Assembly (NCBI GenBank): GCA_003563055.1
Contig: PWSY01000074.1
Coordinates: 1-43,326 of the forward strand
Source: Anaerolineaceae bacterium
Lineage (GTDB): Bacteria > Chloroflexota > Anaerolineae > Anaerolineales > Anaerolineaceae
Direction of reading: 5' to 3'
Length of the DNA stretch: 43,326 nucleotides
Position 1 is the first letter of the stretch, and every line of letters begins with the position of its first letter. The notes beneath the pieces are model-generated. The model did no database searches. It saw only the letters and a list, made by a program, of their open reading frames with translations, and was not told the DNA's origin. The position numbers were made by a program, and so were the translations under genes. Below, in pieces: positions 7,080 to 15,038 of the stretch.

Positions 7080-8381
7080 CTAATCGATTAATTCTTCCAG
7101 GTTTACTTTAGGAAAGGCCACTTTCGCGAAAGTTTTGCCGCCTGTTTCCAGCGGGGCGGTCAGGTCAAAACCGACTTTGGTCGTTTTGTATGTGCCGGGT
7201 GCGGCGCTGGGATCAAGGGAGGAGCCACGTTCCCGACCCAACATGACCAGGTCCCGATCCGCCTGGAAACGGGTGGCCATGGCCCATTCAACGGAAAGGG
7301 GATCATAAATGTCGATATCTTCATCAACCACGAATATATGTTTGCAAGAGTGATGGCCGCGGGATGCTGCTTGGATGGCTTTTTGGCCATCGTCCTCCCT
7401 TTCTTTGCGAATTTTTATGATGGCATGCAGCCAGGAACACCCACCTGGATTGATATTAACATCCAGGCATTTCACAACCTGGTTTACCTCGCGAAATATG
7501 GTTGGCTCCCGGGGCATCCCCATCAAGAGTTTGTGCTCCAGCCCGCCAGGTAACAGGGCATGCCAGATGGCATCCCGTCGATGGGTGATGCATTTGACTT
7601 CGAGCACAGGCTCCTGGCGGATGACATCCTGGGTTTCTGTCAAGTCTACAAAAGGGCCCTCAGCATGTCGGCGGTCTCTGTAAACAGTCCCCTCGATAAC
7701 AAATTCTGCCTCAGCCGGGATTAATAAATTGGATGTTGTTGCTTGTACGACTGCTACGGGTTCAAGGGCATTGGCAATTTCGAGTTCGTTTATTCCGATC
7801 TCGACAGAAGTTGCTGCCGCGACCAGGATGTTGGGCGCGACGCCAATACACAACGCAACATCAACGGCCCCCTGGTCTTGAAGGAAACTATCGAAATTTC
7901 GGGTCTTGACAACCCGCACGGCCATCTCGGTCTTGCTGAATTGCATACAGCGGTGAAAATCCATATTCTGACCATGTTGGGGGTGCCCGGCGATCATCAC
8001 AGCAGAGCTGATGTAATTGCCGCCGTCGCCTTGACAGTGGAATAGAATCGGCAGTTCGTCAAGGTCTGGTTTTTTAACGATCACTTCTTGGCAGGGGGCA
8101 TCATTTATTGTTTTTGGCGGTGAATACCCCTCAATGGCATTTGAGAGGGTAGGGATGATGTCATCAATCGCTATGCCCAGGTAGCGGGCAAAGGACTCCT
8201 TGGTGCAAAACAGATTGCCCATCACTGGAAAGGACGATTCAACCACTTTTTTGCAGATAACCGGGTCAGGTTCCAGGGCGTGTAAAACGCCTGCCAGTTG
8301 ATAATGCTTGGAAACCGGTTTGTAGATACTTTTCAAGCAGCCTTGTTGATCAAGTTTTTTAAAATAATCTCTCAGTGACAT
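7080..8381 (-). CDS. ubiD: UbiD-family prenyl-FMN-dependent decarboxylase
   Basis: 433 residues. Family members (de)carboxylate aromatic or alpha,beta-unsaturated acids using prenylated FMN and a divalent metal. Recognisable parts: N-terminal SLRDYFKKLD, the central Rossmann-like segment ending ATSVEIGINELEIANAL, then EAEFVIEGTV and the signature HAEGPFVDLTET, and the C-terminal LDPSAAP...KVGFDLTAPL. It is shorter than E. coli UbiD (497), so its substrate need not be polyprenyl hydroxybenzoate; gallate-, vanillate- or phenolic-acid-type decarboxylases are similar in size. The likely cofactor-maker ubiX is at 851. A TATAAT on the minus strand (8417-8412) is 30 bp upstream of the ATG. Confidence 0.88.
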   Translation of the reverse strand: MSLRDYFKKLDQQGCLKSIYKPVSKHYQLAGVLHALEPDPVICKKVVESSFPVMGNLFCTKESFARYLGIAIDDIIPTLSNAIEGYSPPKTINDAPCQEVIVKKPDLDELPILFHCQGDGGNYISSAVMIAGHPQHGQNMDFHRCMQFSKTEMAVRVVKTRNFDSFLQDQGAVDVALCIGVAPNILVAAATSVEIGINELEIANALEPVAVVQATTSNLLIPAEAEFVIEGTVYRDRRHAEGPFVDLTETQDVIRQEPVLEVKCITHRRDAIWHALLPGGLEHKLLMGMPREPTIFREVNQVVKCLDVNINPGGCSWLHAIIKIRKEREDDGQKAIQAASRGHHSCKHIFVVDEDIDIYDPLSVEWAMATRFQADRDLVMLGRERGSSLDPSAAPGTYKTTKVGFDLTAPLETGGKTFAKVAFPKVNLEELID

Positions 8382-8770
8382 GCTTATCCTTGGCTAGCGA
8401 AGTATGATGACATTATAGCAGGGAATAATCGCTGGAACCGAATCGATTTGAGACTTTGTTGAAGCGACTGATATAAAAAACCCATTATGCCGTAATGGCT
8501 GGGAATAAATTTGTCAGGGTTTCTTTAATGAAGCTTATTGATGGATGAGAGACGGGTTTGAAGGAGTCAATAAGACTATGGCAGTGCGCGGTATACGATC
8601 ATGGGACCAAGTATGGTTCTCAGGTGGTTAGCTTGATGGGCATTGCGTTGGCTTTGCCTGGTCAAGTATTAGTCAAGGACCGCTTTCTGAAGAAATTTGC
8701 GGTGCTGGTTTTCCTGTTTCAATTTCAGCGAATTAAATACTGGTTGATATGATTCGGTATAATATCACAG
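8382..8770. other. 389-bp gap between divergent genes, no gene recognised
   Basis: Holds the minus-strand -10 (8417-8412) of the ubiD-family gene and the plus-strand -10 (8758-8763) of the next gene. A 64-codon open frame at 8558-8752 starts with TTG, lacks a ribosome binding site and has no recognisable motif. A second frame begins MAVRGIRSWD after AAGGAG but ends after 17 codons. I see no convincing gene. Confidence 0.5.
8758..8763 (+). promoter_or_regulatory. -10 element, probably leaderless transcript
   Basis: Perfect TATAAT whose last base is 7 nt before the ATG at 8771, so the transcript would begin at the start codon. No Shine-Dalgarno sequence precedes that ATG. This is the same arrangement as at ubiX (839-844). 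Confidence 0.5.
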
Positions 8771-9181
8771 ATGTACGGGCAAAAGCTTTATTCGGTTGTG
8801 ACTTTATATGATTGCATGCAGGATCCTGCCACATTGGCCTGGCTTGTGCATACCAACATCGCCCTGCCAGGGGAATTGCCACCTGGACGGTACCCGACGC
8901 CTTCCGAAATTCGCAAGGTGATTGAAGGCATCCCAGGACTTCGTACAAATTACCTCATTGCCGATTGTGCCTGGCAGGCGACGCTCACCAGTCGGGAAGA
9001 TATCTGCTGGGCAAGCCTGCAGATCAAAAACTACACAGGCAACCCGGATGAACCACATTTTTTCATATTTGATTCTGGATGGGATGAGATAATATTGACT
9101 GTAACCAGCCACCTTGCAAAACTCTGCGGCCCTTTAGTACTGCTGCATGACTCTGGTGTAGCACCACAAGTGGTGACGTAA
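8771..9181 (+). CDS. Hypothetical protein, 136 residues
   Basis: Soluble protein without signal peptide or membrane segment. Mixed alpha/beta pattern; notable stretches are MYGQKLYSVVTLYDCMQDP, GIPGLRTNYLIADCAWQATLTS and PHFFIFDSGWDEIILTVTSHLAKLCGPLVLLHDSG. Codon use and the -10 placed directly before the ATG support a real gene. It converges on the photolyase gene. I do not recognise a family. Confidence 0.65.
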   Translation: MYGQKLYSVVTLYDCMQDPATLAWLVHTNIALPGELPPGRYPTPSEIRKVIEGIPGLRTNYLIADCAWQATLTSREDICWASLQIKNYTGNPDEPHFFIFDSGWDEIILTVTSHLAKLCGPLVLLHDSGVAPQVVT

Positions 9182-9209
9182 AAAGCCTAAAGGTATGCTC
9201 TTGATCGAT

Positions 9210-10622
9210 TCATGTCTCCGAAGTGGTCTCACGAGCAGTTTTATAAGCATCCAGGGTGCGTTGGCGGGCAAAAGCGTGGTCTACGATCCGATGGGGATAA
9301 TCGGTTCCCAGCTTGAAGGCGTATTTTTCCGCCTCTTTTTTTGAAAGTTTCCAGGGTTCATGGCGATATGCGGTGGGCAAAGCGCTTAATTCGGGAACCC
9401 ATTGGGCGATAAAGGCGCCATCGGGGTCGAATTTATGGCTCTGGATGACAGGGTTGAAGATGCGGAAGTAAGGGGCAGCATCCGTGCCGGTGCCAGCCGA
9501 CCATTGCCAACCACCGTTGTTGGCGGCCGGGTCGCCATCGATAAGGTTTTTCATGAACCAATCTTCACCGGATTGCCAATTGATCAGCAAGTCTTTAACA
9601 AGAAAAGAGGCGACGATCATTCGACCCCGGTTATGCATCCAGCCTGTGTGTGAGAGCTGACGCATGCAAGCATCCACAACAGGATAACCGGTCTGGCCCT
9701 GTTGCCAGGCTTGAAGATCCTCTGCTGATTGGCGCCATTGAATATGCTGATAGTCCTCACGAAAAGGGGCATTCACAACAAAGGGGAAATGATACAGGAT
9801 GGTTGTGAAAAAATCCCGCCAGACAAGTTCATTTATCCAGGTGCGGATCTCATGGCGTGGTTTATCTTCCCTGGCCTGGAGGGAGGCGATTTGGGCATTG
9901 CCAAAGGCCTCCCGGGCGGATATCAATCCAAAGCGAAGATAGGGTGAAAGCCGCGATGTGCCGTTCAGGTCTAAACGGTTACGCAAAGATTGGTATTGGC
10001 GGATATTGTGTTTCGCAAATTCGGTCAGGCGTTGTTGGGCTTCTTTGGCAGTGCCCATGAAACCAGGAACCGGTTCACTTTCTGGCAGCCTGTCCGATTC
10101 GATCTTGACTGGTAAGGGGGGGAGTGTTTTTGGTGCAGGGAGACAGTCAGCGGGGGTGGGCAGGGGCTTTTCGTGCCATTTGTTCTTATAGGGCGTATAG
10201 ACCGTGTAGGGATCACCATCCCCTTTGAGGACATCCTTTGGATGGCGGAGCACCACGCCAGGGAAAAGTCTCAGGTCAAAAACATTGGCAATTGCTTGAT
10301 CGCGCTGGCGGGCAAAGGGGGTGAAGTCTTCATGAGCGAAAATTGCATCCGCCTCACATTCATCAGTAATTTTTTGAAACGCATGAAGGGCAGGGCCCTG
10401 GCGGACGACCAGTTGACTTCCCAGGGCCTTAAGCTGCCGATTAAGGTCAGACAGGGCCTGCAGCAGGAAGGCTTTGCGTTTTGGCGCAGCATTATCCATT
10501 AAGTTGGGCTCGATAATGAAGAGAGGGATAAGTTGATCTGCGTGTTGCCGGGCAGAGTCAAGTGCCTCGTTGTCATGAATGCGGACATCACGCCGGATCC
10601 ACCAGACATTTGTTTGGCTCAT
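9210..10622 (-). CDS. phr: Deoxyribodipyrimidine photolyase, class I type
   Basis: 470 residues. Uses FAD and blue light to split UV-induced cyclobutane pyrimidine dimers in DNA. N-terminal alpha/beta antenna domain begins NVWWIRRDVRIHDNEAL. The C-terminal FAD domain carries the full class I signature: WRDFF, TGYPVVDACMRQL, TGWMHNRGRMIVASFL, DLLINWQ.GE.WFM, and NNGGWQWSAGTGTDA. The Trp-rich electron path and Asn-containing FAD pocket appear intact. The start follows AAGGAG with 7-nt spacing. Upstream on the same strand is a candidate regulatory leader (10696-10907). Cryptochrome function is possible but the sequence is photolyase-like throughout. Confidence 0.94.
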   Translation of the reverse strand: MSQTNVWWIRRDVRIHDNEALDSARQHADQLIPLFIIEPNLMDNAAPKRKAFLLQALSDLNRQLKALGSQLVVRQGPALHAFQKITDECEADAIFAHEDFTPFARQRDQAIANVFDLRLFPGVVLRHPKDVLKGDGDPYTVYTPYKNKWHEKPLPTPADCLPAPKTLPPLPVKIESDRLPESEPVPGFMGTAKEAQQRLTEFAKHNIRQYQSLRNRLDLNGTSRLSPYLRFGLISAREAFGNAQIASLQAREDKPRHEIRTWINELVWRDFFTTILYHFPFVVNAPFREDYQHIQWRQSAEDLQAWQQGQTGYPVVDACMRQLSHTGWMHNRGRMIVASFLVKDLLINWQSGEDWFMKNLIDGDPAANNGGWQWSAGTGTDAAPYFRIFNPVIQSHKFDPDGAFIAQWVPELSALPTAYRHEPWKLSKKEAEKYAFKLGTDYPHRIVDHAFARQRTLDAYKTARETTSET

Positions 10623-10695
10623 ATGGTCTCCTTTTTAACTTGATTGTACTTTAACACCCTTTAGGTTCGAAGGGATGTACGATGTTAACAGAAAT

Positions 10696-10716
10696 GCCGC
10701 CCGGAAAGCGGGCGGC
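10696..10716 (-). terminator. GC-rich hairpin upstream of the photolyase gene
   Basis: Perfect 8-bp stem GCCGCCCG/CGGGCGGC with a 5-nt loop. Read on the minus strand, it is preceded by an A-rich stretch and followed by ATTTCTGTT. The U-tract is only moderate, so it may be a partial terminator or attenuator; it may also act on plus-strand transcripts (AAATTTCTTT follows). It lies 74 nt before the photolyase start. Confidence 0.55.
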
Positions 10717-10739
10717 AAATTTCTTTGGCCGTAGCACCC

Positions 10740-10802
10740 TTATCGAATTCTACCGAGGAGGGGTGCCACAGCCTTTGTTAAGTAACTACTACTGTCTAAC
10801 AT
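10740..10802 (-). CDS. Candidate 20-residue leader peptide
   Basis: ATG at 10802 with a perfect AGGAGG (10817-10812) spaced 9 nt. It encodes 20 residues (MLDSSSYLTKAVAPLLGRIR). The Shine-Dalgarno region GAGGAGGTGGTG is complementary to CACCCCTCCTC near the end of the same ORF, so the ribosome site can be locked in a hairpin. A second pairing, GCACCC with GGGTGC just downstream, competes for the same bases. A promoter lies upstream and a GC hairpin downstream. This looks like a leader/attenuator or a small dual-function RNA; translation is unproven. Confidence 0.4.
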   Translation of the reverse strand: MLDSSSYLTKAVAPLLGRIR

Positions 10803-10878
10803 TGTACACCACCTCCTCTTTTCGTGGGATCGCAAGTTATAATGCGAGAAGCGAGCAGGTTTATTATTTTGTGATTAT

Positions 10879-10907
10879 AGTATCACACAATCCATTTCGT
10901 TTGTCAA
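10879..10907 (-). promoter_or_regulatory. Promoter of the photolyase leader transcript
   Basis: Minus strand: perfect -35 TTGACA (10907-10902), 17-bp spacer, extended -10 TGTGATACT (hexamer GATACT, 10884-10879). A shifted TATAAT lies five bases further on. Expected start near 10872, giving about 175 nt before the end of the GC hairpin and about 250 nt before the photolyase ATG. Confidence 0.65.
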
Positions 10908-11047
10908 CTGATTGCATAGGAGTGCCAGGGGCAAATTGTTTATACTTTGCAAATAAAAATAATTTGAAGCCCTATTTCACGGAGAGTGAATTTGCTTGTT
11001 CTGTTATAATTAATTATTGTTAAAGTGATATTTTGAGAGGTAGGCAC

Positions 11048-12199
11048 ATGCAATATCGTCAATTTGGTTCATTGGATTGGAAAGTTTCAGCGCTGGGATT
11101 CGGAGCAATGCGTCTGCCAGTGTTAAGTGATGACCACAGCAAGATTAACGAGCCTGAGGCAATGAAAATGATGCGTCATGCCATTGATGCTGGTGTCAAT
11201 TATGTCGATACAGCCTATACCTATCACCAGGAACAGAGTGAGCATTTTGTGGGTAAAGTCTTGAAGGATGGCTATCGAGAGAAAGTGCGCCTGGCGACCA
11301 AAATGCCTTGCTGGTTGATTAATGAAAAAGCGGATTTTGACCATTATCTGGAAGAACAGATGAACCGCTTGGATGTGGATCAGCTTGATTTTTATTTATT
11401 ACATGCATTAAATAAAAAGCAATGGCAAAAATGTCAGGAACTGGGTGTGGTCTCCTGGGCAGAGAAGCGCATGTCAGAAGGCCTTTTTAATCATTTTTGT
11501 TTTTCATTTCATGATGAATACCCGGTTTTCGAAGCGATTGTGCAAGCTTATGACAATTGGGCGATGGCACAAATTCAATATAATTATGTCGACGTAAATT
11601 ACCAGGCTGGTCGGAAAGGGCTGAAACTGGCTGCAGATCGAGGTTTGGCAGTGGTGGTGATGGAACCCTTACGAGGCGGCAGGATAGCCAAAAACCCGCC
11701 GCCAGCGTCTGTGGCCCGCATGTGGGAAAAGAGTGACCGTAACTGGTCGCCTGCTGCCTGGGCCTTCCATTGGCTTTGGGACCAGCCAGAAGTTTCCACA
11801 GCACTCAGTGGGATGTCGAAGATGATTGAGGTTGAAGAGAACCTGGAAACCGCTTCAGGATCAACCGTTGAGAAGTTGACTGCAGAAGACCATGCCCTGA
11901 TTGAGAAAGTGCGGGAGGTTTATTTCTCATTGGCACCGATACCCTGTACAGAGTGTGAATATTGCCTGCCCTGTCCAAGTGGTGTAGCCATCCCCCGCAT
12001 CTTCAATATCTATAATGATTCTGTTGCCTATGAAGCCTGGAATAATGGTCGAAATTCTTATAATGAGTTTATCAAAGCAGAGGCACGGGCGGATAAGTGT
12101 GTTGAATGTGGTGAGTGTGAAGAGGCATGTCCACAAAACATTAAAATAATGGATTGGTTGGCCAGGGCTCATGAAATGCTGGCAAAGCCAAAGGAATGA
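11048..12199 (+). CDS. Aldo/keto reductase with C-terminal 4Fe-4S domain
   Basis: 383 residues. N-terminal TIM-barrel of the aldo/keto reductase superfamily (LGFGAMRLP, then DAGVNYVDTAYTYH with the catalytic Asp/Tyr region, LATKMPCW with the Lys, DFYLLHAL). The C-terminal ~110 residues carry two Cys clusters, CTECEYCLPCP and CVECGECEEACP, typical of ferredoxin-like 4Fe-4S binding. Proteins of this type are common in anaerobes as predicted Fe-S oxidoreductases; substrate unknown. ATG at 11048 is chosen because GAGAGGT lies 7 nt upstream; a TTG 15 nt earlier is less likely. A TATAAT (11005-11010) lies 38 nt upstream. Confidence 0.9.
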   Translation: MQYRQFGSLDWKVSALGFGAMRLPVLSDDHSKINEPEAMKMMRHAIDAGVNYVDTAYTYHQEQSEHFVGKVLKDGYREKVRLATKMPCWLINEKADFDHYLEEQMNRLDVDQLDFYLLHALNKKQWQKCQELGVVSWAEKRMSEGLFNHFCFSFHDEYPVFEAIVQAYDNWAMAQIQYNYVDVNYQAGRKGLKLAADRGLAVVVMEPLRGGRIAKNPPPASVARMWEKSDRNWSPAAWAFHWLWDQPEVSTALSGMSKMIEVEENLETASGSTVEKLTAEDHALIEKVREVYFSLAPIPCTECEYCLPCPSGVAIPRIFNIYNDSVAYEAWNNGRNSYNEFIKAEARADKCVECGECEEACPQNIKIMDWLARAHEMLAKPKE

Positions 12200-12370
12200 T
12201 GAGAGCTCATACACACCTGATCATCCTGTGAAGAACCAGACTCGCATATCCGCAAGTATTTCCATGAGCTATCTATTTAATACAACTTTTACCCATAATT
12301 ATCGTAGATTGATGTAGAGCGCCCGTGGTTGTCACCCTTAATATAAACGTCCGATGAACTCAGGCTATGA

Positions 12371-13189
12371 ATGACTATGGTAAAAACACATAAATCTAAT
12401 CGAGAAACATCACCCTGGTTTTGGGCTCTTTTAGCTCTGGCTGTTACTTTGACGGTTATCTGGTTATTTCTGACACCAGATGGATTGCTGGGAAAAGCAG
12501 ACGCAATTGGTTATTCTGTTTGCCACAGGATTGATTTGAGATCTTTCAGGATTGGTGACAGACCCTTGCCGCTTTGTGCTCGATGTTCAGGTATGTTCCT
12601 GGGGGCGGTCTTGGGGTTGGTCTACCAGATTGCGCAGGGAAGAAAAGGTAAGATGCCGCCGGTTGCAGTTTTGGTTTTGTTTGGCTTTTTAGCATTGGCC
12701 TGGGCCCTGGATGGTTCCAACTCCTTTTTGATGCTGACACCTGTCATCCCATCCCTTTACCAAACCCAAAATTGGACGCGGCTGGTTACGGGAACGGGTA
12801 TGGGTATGGCCATATCAGCAGTTGTTCTGCCAGCTTTTATACAAACCATGTTCATGCGCTGGGAGGACAGATCCGGGTTAGGTGCTTGGCGCCAGGTTTT
12901 GGGGTTATTTGCTGCAGCTGCCGTGATGATTGGATTAATTCTGCTTGAAATCCCCTGGATTTTATATCCACTTTCATTATTAAGTGCAGCAGGTGTGCTG
13001 ATTCTACTCATTATGATTTACAGTATGGTGCTGGTAATGTTATTTAATAGGGATAATACTTATCATCGACTGAGGCAGCTTTTTATGCCTTTGTTGGGTG
13101 GTTATACCCTCGCGCTCATGCAAATCGGGTTAATTGATCTGTTAAGATATTTATGGACGGGCACCTGGGCAGGGTTTAATCTATTTTGA
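12371..13189 (+). CDS. DUF2085 membrane protein
   Basis: 272 residues, about seven hydrophobic segments. Diagnostic motif of DUF2085: SVCHRIDLRSFRIGDRPLPL followed by CARCSG (the CH...CxRCxG pattern, probably metal-binding or redox-active). A basic hydrophilic N-terminus of 14 residues precedes the first membrane helix (WFWALLALAVTLTVIWLFL). Function unknown. The ATG at 12371 or that at 12377 could be used; no strong ribosome binding site is visible. The 170 nt upstream hold nothing recognisable. Confidence 0.85.
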   Translation: MTMVKTHKSNRETSPWFWALLALAVTLTVIWLFLTPDGLLGKADAIGYSVCHRIDLRSFRIGDRPLPLCARCSGMFLGAVLGLVYQIAQGRKGKMPPVAVLVLFGFLALAWALDGSNSFLMLTPVIPSLYQTQNWTRLVTGTGMGMAISAVVLPAFIQTMFMRWEDRSGLGAWRQVLGLFAAAAVMIGLILLEIPWILYPLSLLSAAGVLILLIMIYSMVLVMLFNRDNTYHRLRQLFMPLLGGYTLALMQIGLIDLLRYLWTGTWAGFNLF

Positions 13190-13216
13190 TTATCAGTTAT
13201 AATTATAAGAACTAAG

Positions 13217-13262
13217 GTAACTACTCAACCCCCCCCAATTCTCCTGCGGACTGAGCAGTTAC
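13217..13262. mobile_element. MITE-like element, copy B, with 8-bp target duplication
   Basis: 46-bp element with 11-bp terminal inverted repeats GTAACTACTCA / TGAGCAGTTAC (one mismatch) and a C8 run inside. It is flanked by a perfect 8-bp direct repeat GAACTAAG (13209-13216 and 13263-13270), the footprint of a transposition event. IS66-family elements are known for ends starting GTAA and 8-bp duplications, so trans-mobilisation by such a transposase is plausible. No transposase gene is in the window. It sits between the DUF2085 and DUF4126 genes. Confidence 0.85.
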
Positions 13263-13281
13263 GAACTAAGAAAGGAAGAGA

Positions 13282-13842
13282 ATGGATATTATAGCGGCAT
13301 TTGGTCTTTCAGCCAGTGCAGGACTGAATGCCTATATTCCACTTTTGGTTGTATCGTTATTGGCGCGGTTTACAGATTTTATCGTTTTGTCAGAGCCCTG
13401 GCAGGCGCTTGAGAGTTGGTGGATTATTGGGCTGCTGATCGGATTATGTCTGATTGAGTTCTTTGCAGATAAGGTCCCGGCGGTCAATCATATCAACGAT
13501 ATTATTCAAACGCTTATCAGGCCGACCGCTGGTGCAATTCTTTTTGCCGCCAGTGCCAATGTCATCACAGAAATTCATCCGGTCATCTCGATCGCAGCCG
13601 GTTTACTGGTGGCGGGCAGTGTTCATGCTGTGAAATCAGTCCTTTTCCGCCCGGCCGTAACGGCAACCACGGGCGGTGCTGCAGATGTACCGGTGAGTAT
13701 TTTGGAGGATGTTGTGGCCACGATGGTTTCTTTACTCTCGGTCATTATTCCGATTGCTGTTGGCGTTTTTTTCCTGATTGTGGCCGTTTGGGTCATTTGG
13801 TGGCTTCGACGGCGTTCTTTAAGAAAAGAAAACCGGGCCTAA
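13282..13842 (+). CDS. DUF4126 membrane protein
   Basis: 186 residues, mostly hydrophobic with about five predicted helices. N-terminus MDIIAAFGLSASAGLNAYIPLL and the later FADKVPAVNHINDIIQT are typical of DUF4126. The C-terminus is basic (LRRRSLRKENRA) and likely cytoplasmic. Function unknown. A good AAAGGAAGAG ribosome site precedes the ATG; the MITE copy B ends 19 bp upstream and so borders its leader. Confidence 0.85.
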   Translation: MDIIAAFGLSASAGLNAYIPLLVVSLLARFTDFIVLSEPWQALESWWIIGLLIGLCLIEFFADKVPAVNHINDIIQTLIRPTAGAILFAASANVITEIHPVISIAAGLLVAGSVHAVKSVLFRPAVTATTGGAADVPVSILEDVVATMVSLLSVIIPIAVGVFFLIVAVWVIWWLRRRSLRKENRA

Positions 13843-13905
13843 TTCATTATTAGCCTGATAATGTGATATATTATAAACACTAGACAATAAGATAAGGAGA
13901 TTGCG

Positions 13906-14241
13906 ATGTCATATCATGATTATGGTCAACCCCCACCTCCCGGCTATGGGCAACAGACTTCTTCACTTGCGGTGATCAGCCTTATTTCTGGTATAGCCAG
14001 CTTTTTCATCGTACCACTATTGGGCGCTATAGCGGCAATCATCACGGGTAATATGGCTAGGAAAGAGATCCGTCAGAGCCGAGGTCGCATCACGGGTGAT
14101 GGGATGGCAAAATGGGGGATGATCCTGGGATGGATTAATATTGTACTATCTGCTATTGGCATCTGCCTGGTCGTACTTACGTTCGTCGGTGCGGTGTCGT
14201 TACCAATTTGCCTTGTGCCGCTAGGTTTTATGAATTGGTGA
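13906..14241 (+). CDS. DUF4190-type small membrane protein
   Basis: 111 residues. Short Tyr/Pro/Gly-rich N-terminal tail (DYGQPPPPGYGQQ), then two hydrophobic hairpins: SLAVISLISGIASFF...GAIAAIITGNMA and the segment MAKWGMILGWINIVL onward. The GNMARKEIRQSRGRITGDGMAKWG link is characteristic of DUF4190. Function unknown; often found near other envelope proteins. AGGAG lies 6 nt before the ATG. Confidence 0.82.
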   Translation: MSYHDYGQPPPPGYGQQTSSLAVISLISGIASFFIVPLLGAIAAIITGNMARKEIRQSRGRITGDGMAKWGMILGWINIVLSAIGICLVVLTFVGAVSLPICLVPLGFMNW

Positions 14242-14280
14242 TTTTATCCATTTTTTATTTTATAACCTGAGGAGGTATTC

Positions 14281-14499
14281 ATGTCCGAAAACTTTGAGAA
14301 CGTTTCTGAAGCACCTGAATTTTATGACGCTGCCCCTGAAAAAAAGAATAATAAGACTTTGTGGATCATCATCGCGGTTGTGGCGGTACTGCTTTTGTGT
14401 TGTTGTTGTTTAGCCGCAATGATATTTGGTTTGATTCCTGCTGTGGGCGGGTTAGATGAATGGCTGTTTGAATTGACCCCCTGGCTGAGCATGATCTAG
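14281..14499 (+). CDS. Small single-span membrane protein with a CCCC run
   Basis: 72 residues. Acidic N-terminal half (SENFENVSEAPEFYDAAPEK), then one hydrophobic helix containing LLLCCCCLAAMIFGLI, then a short C-terminal tail. A perfect GAGGAGGT stands just before the ATG, so it should be well translated. It follows the DUF4190 gene by 39 nt, probably in one transcript. The four adjacent Cys could be lipidation or metal sites, but this is speculation. Family not recognised. Confidence 0.7.
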   Translation: MSENFENVSEAPEFYDAAPEKKNNKTLWIIIAVVAVLLLCCCCLAAMIFGLIPAVGGLDEWLFELTPWLSMI

Positions 14500-14524
14500 A
14501 ATACGGGTTCTAAAATTCTTATTG

Positions 14525-14553
14525 CAAAGAGGCGCGTTCAACGCGTCTCTTTG
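14525..14553. terminator. Bidirectional terminator between convergent genes
   Basis: 13-bp stem (CAAAGAGGCGCGT / ACGCGTCTCTTTG, one G-U pair) with a 3-nt loop. The arms carry A- and T-rich outer ends usable in either direction. The stop codon of the minus-strand DUF402 gene lies in the loop (14540-14538). It ends the small membrane protein transcript on one side and the thiamine operon on the other. Confidence 0.8.
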
Positions 14554-15038
14554 TCATTGTGTATCGCTGTTACAAGCAGGCCAGCTTCTGCCAGCGCTTT
14601 CAATCGGTCCAGCCCTTGTAGTGCTTTTTGGCGGACTTCTTCGGTTAAATTGAGGGCATCAAACTCAGCTTGATCTAAAATGAGGTAGCGACTATCCGGG
14701 TAAACCAGTAGGTCTAGTGCCAGGTCGATATAGCTTAACTTCCCCGGTTTGAATTTTGCCGGGGTGGTCACGTTGCAATACCAGCCTTTTAAACGATCAT
14801 CCTCCCGATCGTGAATCTCGAATATATTGAACCATTGATCTTCGTAATAGCGTTCTAAGAAGCGATCATTTTCACGTAAAAAAATGTCGTGAAATAAAAG
14901 GTCACTGCGATTGAAGAACGCTTCGATGAGCAAGCTGGTTTTTCCGCGTGCTATGATTTGCCCCTGGTAACGCCAGTTCTCTTCTTGCTTTGTGTTCAAT
15001 TTAATTACCACCACTATATTTGGATCTGTAAATACCAT
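14538..15038 (-). CDS. DUF402 family protein (predicted phosphatase) in the thiamine operon
   Basis: 166 residues. DUF402 fold: beta-rich barrel with the family marks GWYCNVTTP, then YIDLALDLLVYPD and LDQAEFDAL; the clustered Asp/Glu residues are the known divalent-metal site. Characterised relatives hydrolyse nucleoside di/triphosphates or similar phosphate esters. Its start ATG overlaps the stop of thiQ (TGATG), so it is translationally coupled as the last gene of a TPP-riboswitch operon. A role on a thiamine phosphate is therefore a reasonable guess, but only from position. A TTG codon directly upstream is an alternative start. Confidence 0.82.
   Translation of the reverse strand: MVFTDPNIVVVIKLNTKQEENWRYQGQIIARGKTSLLIEAFFNRSDLLFHDIFLRENDRFLERYYEDQWFNIFEIHDREDDRLKGWYCNVTTPAKFKPGKLSYIDLALDLLVYPDSRYLILDQAEFDALNLTEEVRQKALQGLDRLKALAEAGLLVTAIHNDKETR

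Noticed and set aside
8577-8630. MAVRGIR start like chorismate mutase AroH
   Set aside because: Only seven residues match and the frame stops after 17 codons.
9182-9209. Terminator between the 136-residue protein gene and the photolyase gene
   Set aside because: No inverted repeat of useful length is present in the gap.
10782-10800. GTAACTACTACTG resembles the left MITE end
   Set aside because: Only nine terminal bases match, no right end follows, and the bases are explained by the leader ORF on the other strand.
10682-11023. 113-codon plus-strand open frame
   Set aside because: It covers the GC hairpin, the leader ORF and the promoter on the other strand, and has no ribosome site or recognisable motif.
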